Source: Halomonas litopenaei (GTDB taxonomy: Bacteria > Pseudomonadota > Gammaproteobacteria > Pseudomonadales > Halomonadaceae). From it: a DNA stretch of 64,000 nt. The notes under the pieces were generated by a model, which did not search any database, had not been told where the DNA came from, and saw only the letters and a list, made by a program, of their open reading frames with translations. The stretch spans positions 496,001 to 560,000 of the forward strand of contig NZ_JAEKJT010000004.1 of assembly GCF_017303055.1 (NCBI RefSeq). The letters are read 5' to 3'. Both the position numbers and the translations under genes were made by a program. This document shows positions 57,505-64,000 of this stretch, in pieces; within the stretch, counting starts at the first letter, position 1, and each line of letters starts with the position of its first letter.

Positions 57505-57624
57505 ATGGCGACATCCAAGAGTGTCATCAAGCGCGTTTACGTTCCCACCCACGTCAAGACCCTGCCCAACGGTGAACGGGTAAAGGTCCCGGGCCACTAC
57601 AAGAAGGTCCCGACGGCACACTAG
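57505..57624 (+). CDS. 39-residue basic protein, function unknown
   Basis: 39 residues, Lys/Arg/Val-rich: an N-terminal MATSKSVIKRVYVPTHVKT, then LPNGERVKVPGHYKKVPTAH. The shape V-x-x-H-x(K/R)T ... G-x-x-V-x-V-x-(G/A)HY-(R/K) recalls short basic motifs found in several small bacterial proteins, but I know no function. A very good AGGAGG site lies seven bases before the ATG, which is the main support. It stands alone between the divergent AraC gene and a repeat array. Confidence 0.6.
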   Translation: MATSKSVIKRVYVPTHVKTLPNGERVKVPGHYKKVPTAH

Positions 57625-57685
57625 TTCGCGTTTGCCACGCCCTGGAGCCGTCGATCGCTGACCGCTGTCACGCGTTGCTGATTCT

Positions 57686-57788
57686 GTCACTCTAGATCCA
57701 GCCACCCTTGACCCCGTCACACTGATCCAGTCACCCCAGACCCAGTCACCCCAGACCCAGTCACCCAGACTCCGTCATCCAAGGATCA
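57686..57788. repeat. 15-bp degenerate tandem repeat, about seven units
   Basis: Units start at 57686, 57701, 57716, 57730, 57745, 57760 and 57774 and are 14 or 15 bases long. Units 4 and 5 are identical (GTCACCCCAGACCCA). The last unit contains the stop codon of the small membrane protein gene on the minus strand. Confidence 0.85.
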
Positions 57789-58040
57789 GGCGGAAGACGG
57801 CTCCCGACACACCCGCCACCAGCCAAGTCCTGCCGGCACGCCGAAGAGTAGCGCATGCACCAGCAGCTCCTCCCCCAGGGCATAGCCGTGTGACAACCCG
57901 ACGCTTAAGTTCCAGGCACAGACTCCCAGCCATGCCAGGCTAAAGACCCACATCGCGGTATGCTGACGAGGCTTTGGACAGGTCAAGAGCAACAGCAAGA
58001 CCAGTGCCACGCCAATGATGATCATGATCAGCAGACGCAT
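57786..58040 (-). CDS. Small three-helix membrane protein, function unknown
   Basis: 84 residues. Hydrophobic segments at about 2-20, 28-45 and 55-73; short charged turns contain CPKPRQ and a C-terminal REPSSA. I do not recognise a family. Strong AGGAGGAGAGGGAG before the ATG supports it; 17 codons are open upstream but lack a site. The stop codon lies inside the last unit of the 15-bp repeat array, so the present C-terminus may have been made by repeat growth. It is downstream of, and on the same strand as, the quinoprotein gene (103-base gap). Confidence 0.65.
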   Translation of the reverse strand: MRLLIMIIIGVALVLLLLLTCPKPRQHTAMWVFSLAWLGVCAWNLSVGLSHGYALGEELLVHALLFGVPAGLGWWRVCREPSSA

Positions 58041-58143
58041 CTCCCTCTCCTCCTGCCAGTCGAGCGAAGCGCACCGACGGCGCTTTGCCATGGATGTTGA
58101 CGCAGCCTGTCATCGCCATGACCGTGCGAGACACGGCGACTCG

Positions 58144-60225
58144 CTATTCAGGCATCGCGTCCGGCGCCATCACGATCAGCCGTGACGCCCCTTGCCGATG
58201 CTTCAGCGCCACGACGAGGTACGACGTCCCTGGTGCTTCGGTGAACGTCCACAGCCCCTCTACGGCACCGCCAGCAAGGGACTGTGTGCCCAAGGCTTGG
58301 CCAGTGTCGGGCTGCAGGAAATACAGCCTCGAGGCACTGCTGGCACCGACGACCACGGTGTTTTCGATCGTGACAGGTGCGGTCAAGCCACTCGCCCCCA
58401 TCAAACGTCGCGGTGAGAACTGCGACGGCTTCAGGTGGCGAACGTCCAGGCCCGCCACCGTGGCCACCCACTCCCCCGTTGCCGAAGGCCCTAGGCCGAC
58501 ACGCGCCACCGCCCCCCAAGGAGGCGTTTGGCACCATGGCCACGCAAGCCTGCCCCCGTCGCGGCTGACCAGGCCAGTGCTGGCAAGCAGGTAGGCGCCT
58601 TCGTCCGGCGAGCCGAAGATCGTTTGTCGTGACCAGGGCGGTGCCATGGGCAGATGCACGAGCAGGTCCGCGAGCAGGTCTGTCAGCGGAGCCGGTAGCG
58701 CACTGGGAAGACCGTGATCCCGAGTGCGCTGGCGCAGCCGACACCAGAGTTGATCAACGGGGGTGAGCCCCCAGGCATCTCGCTCAGCCGCGCTAGCCGT
58801 TGTCAGCGCTGTGTTGCGCCAGGGCTCCTCGGCCAAGGGCGGTGAAGCGGCCAGCACCTCGTGGGACAGTATCTCCCCGGTCAACCGGTCGAATAGCGTC
58901 AACCCGGCGGCGGTGTCAGCCACCATCACCAGCGCTGTCGCGTCAGGCTGTTCCTCTCTGCCGCCGGCATCTTCCCCAGCGTCGGCGAGACCTGCCTCTT
59001 CTGCCGTCAGTGTCACCAAGGCAGCCGTGCCAGACGCGGTGATACCGCCCAGCATCTCGGTCTGCCACAGGACGGTGCCATCGCTGATATCCACTGCCTG
59101 TATCAGGCTTCCTGCGTCGCCGGTAGGCACCCTGGCGGCGGACGACACGATCAGGCGATTCAGTGCCTGATCGACCGCCAGCAGTCTGTCGCCACCTGCC
59201 GCGTCTCCCCAGCTCCACAGGCTCTCTCCCGAGCCGCTGTCGAGCAGTTGGAGGGCGGGGCCATCCTCCATGGCAGATGCCACTATCGCGCCATCGGTCA
59301 CCTGCAACGCCGCCAGCGACGTCGCTTCGACGGTGGTCATCCCGGCCGCGGCAAAGCTCTCGCAGGGCCTGCCGGTGTCGGCGTCCAGCGCCAGCAAAGT
59401 GCCGGATGAGGAGGCGACAAACAGCCGCTGCGGACACATCAAGTCGGTCTCGCTGATACCGCTCTCACCGGCGCCTTCATGGGTGGATGCCAATTCCAGG
59501 GGATCCCCTTCTTGCTCTCCTGGGATGGGTACAAACACCCCCGCCGCGCCCTCGACGGGGCCTTGCCAGGCATCATGAAAGGCCAGATACGCGCAGCGTT
59601 CCCCGGCAACATCGCCTTGCCACTGGTAGGCCCATAGCGGCTCTCCCGTGGTGGCTCGGCGTGCCATCACTCCCTGCTGGGTGCAGACAAACAGCTGCTG
59701 CTGATCATCCGACAGTGCTAGGGACGACACCCCTGCCGTCAGCTCGGTGTGCCAGACGTCGGTCAGTGCGAGCGGCGCAAGAGCACGATCACCTTGCTGC
59801 CACGCCTCGACAATATGCGGTGCCGCCGCCAGCAGCGGTAGCGCCAGACCAACGATCGACGTCAGCCCGGTTCCCTGACGACCGAGGCCAGTGGCGCCGC
59901 GAGACCACCATGGCAGGAGCAACACCAGTCCCAGCAAGGCCGGGGCCCAGAGCCGAGGTATCAAGCGCCAGGCATCCAGCCCCACCTCCCACAGCGCCCA
60001 ACCAAGCGTGCCGGCGAGCAACGCCGCATACACCGTCAAGGTGCCGCGCCAGCGCCCCATCAACCCTGCGGCCACTGCCACCAGCCCCGCGGCAGATACC
60101 ACGTAATAGACACTGCCGCCCTGAGCCAGCAGCAGCGCTCCCGCCAGTAGCTGCACCAATGCCACTACAGCCAGCACCAGTCCCAGCATGATGGAAGGCC
60201 CCTTGGCAGCCCGACGGTTATCCAT
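58144..60225 (-). CDS. Membrane-bound glucose-dehydrogenase-like quinoprotein, catalytic residues lost
   Basis: 693 residues from the ATG at 60225 (AGGAG nine bases upstream; earlier starts are worse placed). It follows the plan of PQQ-dependent Gcd (E. coli, 796): five N-terminal helices with a WALWEVGLDAW-like block, then a beta-propeller. Homologous blocks include LFVCTQQGV, CPQRLFVASSSGTLLALDA with GRPCESF, AWGLTPVDQLWCR and LYFLQPDTGQALG. Missing are the HHDLWDMD block with the catalytic Asp and the PAKTGN block with the PQQ-contacting Lys, now about VADTAAG. An electron-transfer role is doubtful; a non-catalytic or different role is possible. No pqq gene is present here. Confidence 0.72.
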   Translation of the reverse strand: MDNRRAAKGPSIMLGLVLAVVALVQLLAGALLLAQGGSVYYVVSAAGLVAVAAGLMGRWRGTLTVYAALLAGTLGWALWEVGLDAWRLIPRLWAPALLGLVLLLPWWSRGATGLGRQGTGLTSIVGLALPLLAAAPHIVEAWQQGDRALAPLALTDVWHTELTAGVSSLALSDDQQQLFVCTQQGVMARRATTGEPLWAYQWQGDVAGERCAYLAFHDAWQGPVEGAAGVFVPIPGEQEGDPLELASTHEGAGESGISETDLMCPQRLFVASSSGTLLALDADTGRPCESFAAAGMTTVEATSLAALQVTDGAIVASAMEDGPALQLLDSGSGESLWSWGDAAGGDRLLAVDQALNRLIVSSAARVPTGDAGSLIQAVDISDGTVLWQTEMLGGITASGTAALVTLTAEEAGLADAGEDAGGREEQPDATALVMVADTAAGLTLFDRLTGEILSHEVLAASPPLAEEPWRNTALTTASAAERDAWGLTPVDQLWCRLRQRTRDHGLPSALPAPLTDLLADLLVHLPMAPPWSRQTIFGSPDEGAYLLASTGLVSRDGGRLAWPWCQTPPWGAVARVGLGPSATGEWVATVAGLDVRHLKPSQFSPRRLMGASGLTAPVTIENTVVVGASSASRLYFLQPDTGQALGTQSLAGGAVEGLWTFTEAPGTSYLVVALKHRQGASRLIVMAPDAMPE

Positions 60226-60436
60226 TGAGTGCATCTCCTTTCGTCCCTGACGGCCACGAGGCAAGTCGTCGCCTCAGCTCTCGCGACGTGCAGCTTCAGA
60301 ATAGAAGCTGCCGGTGATCACTGCGACCTACGTCCACCCTCGTGGCGTACCGTGCAGAGGCACGCCAAATGCCTGGCGTGAGGCGACGAACATGGCATGA
60401 TGTGCCATCCATCCGTTGCTCCAGAGGAACACGCCG

Positions 60437-61051
60437 ATGAATCTGTACGGCGATACCCGTTCGGGAAACTGCTACAAGATCAAGCTGCTGGCCTCACTGC
60501 TCGACATCCGAATGGTGTGGATCGGCATCGATATCCTGGCCGGTGACACCCGTGAAGAGGATTTTCTCGGGCGTAATCCCAACGGCAAGATTCCCCTTCT
60601 TGAGCTGGATGACGGACGCTTTCTGGCAGAGTCCAACGCGATTCTCCACTACCTGGCCGGCGGCAGTGATTGGCTACCGCAGGACCGCTTTGAGCATGCC
60701 AAGGTGCTGCAGTGGCAATACTTCGAACAGTACAGCCATGAACCCTATATCGCCGTTGCCCGCTTCATCTCGCTGTATCTCGGCCTGCCTGATGAACGCA
60801 AGGCCGAGTACGAAGCCAAGAAAGAGGGCGGCTACAAGGCGCTGAAGGTCATGGAGCGTCAGCTGGAAGCGACGCCTTATTTGGTCGGCGACCGCCCGAC
60901 CATTGCGGATATTTCGCTGTATGCCTATACCCACGTTGCCCATGAAGGCGGCTTCTCGCTGTCGACGTTTCCCGGCATACGGGCCTGGCTCGAGCGCATT
61001 CAAGCGCTGCCAGGCTATGTCTCCCTCGGTGACGAAGCGCTCCCTGCCTGA
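60437..61051 (+). CDS. Glutathione S-transferase family protein
   Basis: 204 residues. N-terminal thioredoxin fold (NLYGDTRSGNCYKIKLLASLL) with a Ser/Cys pair near the usual active site, NPNGKIPLLELDDGRFLAESNAI for the glutathione gamma-glutamyl site, then an all-helical C-terminal domain with PYLVGDRPTIADISLYAYTH (N-capping box). Catalytic class unclear, bacterial beta/theta-like. ATG at 60437 has GAGGAA upstream. It lies 110 bases before a KefB/C-type exchanger, which in other species is controlled by glutathione adducts. Confidence 0.9.
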   Translation: MNLYGDTRSGNCYKIKLLASLLDIRMVWIGIDILAGDTREEDFLGRNPNGKIPLLELDDGRFLAESNAILHYLAGGSDWLPQDRFEHAKVLQWQYFEQYSHEPYIAVARFISLYLGLPDERKAEYEAKKEGGYKALKVMERQLEATPYLVGDRPTIADISLYAYTHVAHEGGFSLSTFPGIRAWLERIQALPGYVSLGDEALPA

Positions 61052-61074
61052 GCCGTTGAGGTGGCCATGGTCAA

Positions 61075-61097
61075 TGACCGACCGGCCCGGTCGGTCA
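61075..61097 (+). terminator. Hairpin between GST and the Kef-type gene
   Basis: TGACCGACC (61075-61083) pairs with GGTCGGTCA (61089-61097), with one more G-C pair inside, 24 bases after the GST stop and followed by TCTCTCATT. It may end the GST transcript or serve as an operator. Confidence 0.55.
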
Positions 61098-61160
61098 TCT
61101 CTCATTGTCGGATATCAGGTATGCTGGTGGCTTCTTGCAACGCCGTAACGGAGTCACGAC

Positions 61161-63011
61161 TTGGCCACCGCCCTCCTTTTCAACGTCTTGATTTTTCTTG
61201 CTGCAGCCGTGGTGGTGGTACCCGTCATCAAGCGCCTGGGACTGGGAGAGGTGCTGGGCTACCTGATCGCTGGGGTACTGATTGGCCCGTCTGCCCTCGG
61301 CCTGGTGCCTGACGCGGAAGGCGTGCTGCAGTTTTCCCAGGTCGGCATCGTCTTCCTGCTGTTTGTCATCGGCCTGGAACTCAAGCCGGCGCGTCTCAAG
61401 CTGATGCGTAAACCGGTCTTCGGCTTCGGATCGCTGCAGGTCGCCATCACCACCCTCGTGCTCGGCGTCACGGCTCTCGCGCTAGGCCTGTCTCCGGTCG
61501 CGGCGGCCGTCGTCGGCTTCAGCCTCGGACTGTGCTCCACCCCGCTGGTCCTGCATCTGCTCGGTGAGCGCCAGGAGCTCAACAGTCGCCACGGGCGCAA
61601 GGCGTTCTCCCTGTTGCTGTTTCAGGACATGGCCGCCATCCCGGTGCTGGCCGTGATCCCGATCCTCGGCGCGGATAGCCTGGCCGCCGGAGGAGTGATG
61701 TCAGCGCTCAAGGAGGTGGCGATTGCGGTCGCCGCCTTCGCCGGCCTTATCTTCGGGGGACGCAAGCTATTGCCGCCGCTGTTTCGCAGAGCGGCCGCCA
61801 CCGAAAGCCGCGAGGTGTTTGCCGGCATGTCGCTGCTGGTCTTGATTGGTGCCGCCTTGCTGATGGAGCTGGCAGGCCTGTCGATGGCCCTGGGGGCATT
61901 TATTGCCGGCATTCTGCTGGCCGACTCTGAATACCGCCACAGTATCGAGGCAGATATCGAGCCCTTCAGAGGCCTCTTGCTAGGTCTGTTTTTCATGGCC
62001 GTGGGCATGACCGCCCAGATCGGGCTGCTGGCCGAGACCCCGGGGCTGGTCCTGGGGCTGACCGCACTGCTGCTGGTGGCCAAGGGCGCCAGTCTGATGC
62101 TGGCGGCACGCGCCTATGGCTGTGGCTGGCGCGAGACCACCACCCTGGGGGTGCTGCTATCTCAAGGTGGCGAGTTTGCTTTCGTGGTACTGACCGCGGC
62201 CGGCAGCGCAGCGCTGCTGGAGACCAGTCTCGTCAGCCTGCTGGTGCTGGTCGTGTCGCTGTCCATGGCCACCACGCCGGTACTGTTTCTCGGCTATGAG
62301 CGGTGGATCCGCCCGCTCTTCAAGAAACCTCGTCCGAAGCGCCAGTTCGACGCCATGGACGACGACTCACCCAGGATCATCCTGGCGGGATTCGGTCGCT
62401 TTGGTCAGGTGATGGGACGCGCGCTCCAGGGACTCGAGATTCCCTACACGATTCTCGACATCAACGCCGACCACGTGGATTTCGTGCGACGCTACGGCAA
62501 CAAGGTCTACTTTGGCGACGCCACCCGTCTCGACCTGCTGGAGGCCGCAGGGGCTCGCCAGGCCCAGGTACTGGTAGTGGCGGTGGGTGATCCCGAGATT
62601 TCCATGCGTATCATCCAGCGTGCCAGCAAGCGCTTTCCCCACCTCAAGATCTACGCTCGCGCGCGGGATCGTCAGCATGCCCAGCGGCTGATGCGAGCCA
62701 AGGTGGATTACGTGCTGCGCGAGCTGCTGCCAGCCAGTCTCGAGATGACCCGAGAAGTGCTGATCGGGCTGGGCATTCCGCGGGACAAGGCCCAACAGAC
62801 CATCGATACCTTCCGCCCCCATGATGAAGATACCCTGCGGCGACAGCTCGAAGTCTTCGGCAATGAGAAGAAGCAGATGCAGACCATCCGACAGGCGGCC
62901 AAGGAACTCGAGACGTTGTACGAAGCGGACGAAGACATCCTGCGCAGGGTCGATGAAATTCCTTCGAGGGCCAGCACCGAGCCCCCCGCCTCCCATCCCC
63001 CTGAACGCTAA
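61161..63011 (+). CDS. KefB/KefC-type monovalent cation:proton antiporter
   Basis: 616 residues from a TTG start at 61161 with GGAG eight bases upstream, close to KefB/KefC length (601-620). CPA2 family: about 12 helices up to residue 385 (GYLIAGVLIGPSALGLVP, LLLFQDMAAIPVLAVIP, GEFAFVVLTAAGS), then a cytosolic RCK/TrkA-N domain (ILAGFGRFGQVMGRALQGLE, VYFGDATRLDLLEAAGA). It probably exports K+ in exchange for H+ under electrophile stress or on shock, with NAD(H)/glutathione control through the RCK domain. It ends four bases into the convergent helicase gene. Confidence 0.9.
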   Translation: MATALLFNVLIFLAAAVVVVPVIKRLGLGEVLGYLIAGVLIGPSALGLVPDAEGVLQFSQVGIVFLLFVIGLELKPARLKLMRKPVFGFGSLQVAITTLVLGVTALALGLSPVAAAVVGFSLGLCSTPLVLHLLGERQELNSRHGRKAFSLLLFQDMAAIPVLAVIPILGADSLAAGGVMSALKEVAIAVAAFAGLIFGGRKLLPPLFRRAAATESREVFAGMSLLVLIGAALLMELAGLSMALGAFIAGILLADSEYRHSIEADIEPFRGLLLGLFFMAVGMTAQIGLLAETPGLVLGLTALLLVAKGASLMLAARAYGCGWRETTTLGVLLSQGGEFAFVVLTAAGSAALLETSLVSLLVLVVSLSMATTPVLFLGYERWIRPLFKKPRPKRQFDAMDDDSPRIILAGFGRFGQVMGRALQGLEIPYTILDINADHVDFVRRYGNKVYFGDATRLDLLEAAGARQAQVLVVAVGDPEISMRIIQRASKRFPHLKIYARARDRQHAQRLMRAKVDYVLRELLPASLEMTREVLIGLGIPRDKAQQTIDTFRPHDEDTLRRQLEVFGNEKKQMQTIRQAAKELETLYEADEDILRRVDEIPSRASTEPPASHPPER

Positions 63012-64000
63012 GGGTCGGGCGAACTCACCTGACGCGGCTGCCACCAGGACGGCAGCCTTTCGCGCACCTCCGGCCAGGCGAAGCGATCATCCAGCAACAC
63101 CAGCGTGCCGCTGTCCTCTGGCCCGCGGATCACACGTCCGGCGGCCTGAATCACCTTGATCAGCCCAGGAATTCGATAGGCGTAGTTGTCCCCCTGGCCA
63201 AAGCGCGCCTCGAGGCGTGACTTCAAGGCCTCCTGGCGAGCGTCGCTGGGAGGCAAGCCCAGGGTCGCCACAAAGGCACCGATCAGCCGATCTCCCGGCA
63301 GGTCCACGCCCTCCGAGAAGACACTGCCCAACACCGCAAACGCAATACCAAAGCCTCCCGGTGCGAAATCGGCCAGAAACGCTTCCCGCTCGGCTTCGTC
63401 CATGCCGCGACGCTGCACCCGCCGGGGAATCTCCGGGTAGGCATCGGCCATGGCGGCGACCACTCTATCCAGATAGGCAAAGCTCGAGAAAAACGCCAGG
63501 TAGTGGCCGGGACGCCGCTGATACTGGGCTGCCATCATCTCGATGATACCCGGCAGCGACTGTTCCCGGTGGCGGTAGCGGGTCGACAGATGGGTGCAGA
63601 TCCTGACGTCGAGCTGCTCGGCAGTGAAGGGAGATTCGACCTCGGCCCACACGCTGTGGGCCGGTAGTCCCAGCAAGTCTTGCTGGTAGCGTGGCGGAGC
63701 CAGCGTCGCCGAGAACAACACGCTGGCATGGGCGGCTGCAAAGCGCGGAGCGAGAAAGTCGCCAGGCACCTGATTGACGATGGCAAGTCGGGCGCGACCT
63801 CGCCCCCGGCGGGTCAACTCGCACATGGAGTGGTCGCCGAATCGCTCGGCCAGGCGAGAGAATGCCAAAGCCTCGAACAACGCATCGGTCAGGGCGGGCC
63901 GGGTATCTTCAGGATGTTCTCCCAGGTGATCACCGATGGCACCGCTCAATCCTTGCAGGGCCTGCAGAAACTCTGCCGGAATCGTCCCCAGGGTCATCCA
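63008..64000 (-). CDS. DinG/XPD-type DNA helicase, N-terminus missing
   Basis: 331 codons, open to the window edge, so the N-terminal ATPase domain with Walker A and DEAH lies outside. What is seen is the second helicase domain: HASVLFSATLAPP (motif III-like), HYLAFFSSFAYLDRV, FAVLGSVFSEGVDLPGDRLIGAF (motif V) and IQAAGRVIRGPEDSGTLVLLDDRF (motif VI with Q-x2-GR-x-IR). This is the C-terminal half of a superfamily 2 DinG/YoaA/Rad3-like helicase. The sub-family cannot be set without the iron-sulfur region. Its stop overlaps the Kef-type stop tail to tail. Confidence 0.85.
   Translation of the reverse strand, partial: WMTLGTIPAEFLQALQGLSGAIGDHLGEHPEDTRPALTDALFEALAFSRLAERFGDHSMCELTRRGRGRARLAIVNQVPGDFLAPRFAAAHASVLFSATLAPPRYQQDLLGLPAHSVWAEVESPFTAEQLDVRICTHLSTRYRHREQSLPGIIEMMAAQYQRRPGHYLAFFSSFAYLDRVVAAMADAYPEIPRRVQRRGMDEAEREAFLADFAPGGFGIAFAVLGSVFSEGVDLPGDRLIGAFVATLGLPPSDARQEALKSRLEARFGQGDNYAYRIPGLIKVIQAAGRVIRGPEDSGTLVLLDDRFAWPEVRERLPSWWQPRQVSSPDP

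Noticed and set aside
57686..57788. CRISPR array
   Set aside because: Units are contiguous without unique spacers, 14-15 bases long, and no cas gene is in the window. The same applies to the arrays at 16903 and 25991.

Overview
The window looks like core chromosome from a halophilic gammaproteobacterium of the Halomonadaceae (Halomonas or a close relative). This is inferred from high GC, from gene orders shared with Pseudomonas and Halomonas (aroE-hemF-tsaC-dprA facing def-fmt-rsmB-trkA; lptFG facing pepA; nrdAB), and from three K+ transport loci: trkA-trkH, a second TrkH/TrkI-type subunit and a KefB/C-type antiporter. No rRNA, tRNA, insertion sequence, prophage or CRISPR array was seen. I annotate 60 coding regions; the first and last run off the window.

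Layout. 0-6 kb: AAA+ ATPase (partial), M48 lipoprotein protease, and the leftward operon dprA-tsaC-hemF-aroE. 6-12.6 kb: def-fmt-rsmB, a dodecin, trkA-trkH. 12.6-25.5 kb: LysR/VOC pair, TraB-like protein, a degenerate dGTPase homologue, tapA, a zinc-less sirtuin, aceK, the second TrkH, truC-tcdA and an SDR. 25.5-27.2 kb: AT-richer iron-storage block (bfr, bfd). 27.4-36.8 kb: RDD-lptG-lptF, pepA, ilvE, holC, valS. 36.9-45.8 kb: small envelope and housekeeping genes, a DASS carboxylate transporter, NfeD/SPFH pair, tag, azoR. 45.9-55.5 kb: lysozyme-inhibitor-like lipoprotein, metR, rstAB, nrdAB. 55.5-64 kb: EamA exporter with AraC regulator, a 39-residue protein, a degenerate membrane quinoprotein, a GST, a KefB/C-type transporter and a DinG-type helicase (partial).

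Most is housekeeping: formylmethionine processing, rRNA and tRNA modification, LPS export, deoxynucleotide synthesis, iron storage and K+ balance. The unusual material is: (i) a full-length Dgt homologue that has lost both metal-binding histidines and carries an in-frame 15-bp repeat array next to the damaged site; (ii) a membrane glucose-dehydrogenase-like quinoprotein lacking the catalytic Asp and PQQ-contacting Lys; (iii) several 12-15 bp degenerate tandem arrays, mostly just 3' of genes; (iv) paired operator-like repeats before nrdA and metR; (v) a strong rho-independent terminator with no gene in front of it. I did not find an obvious new multi-gene system.
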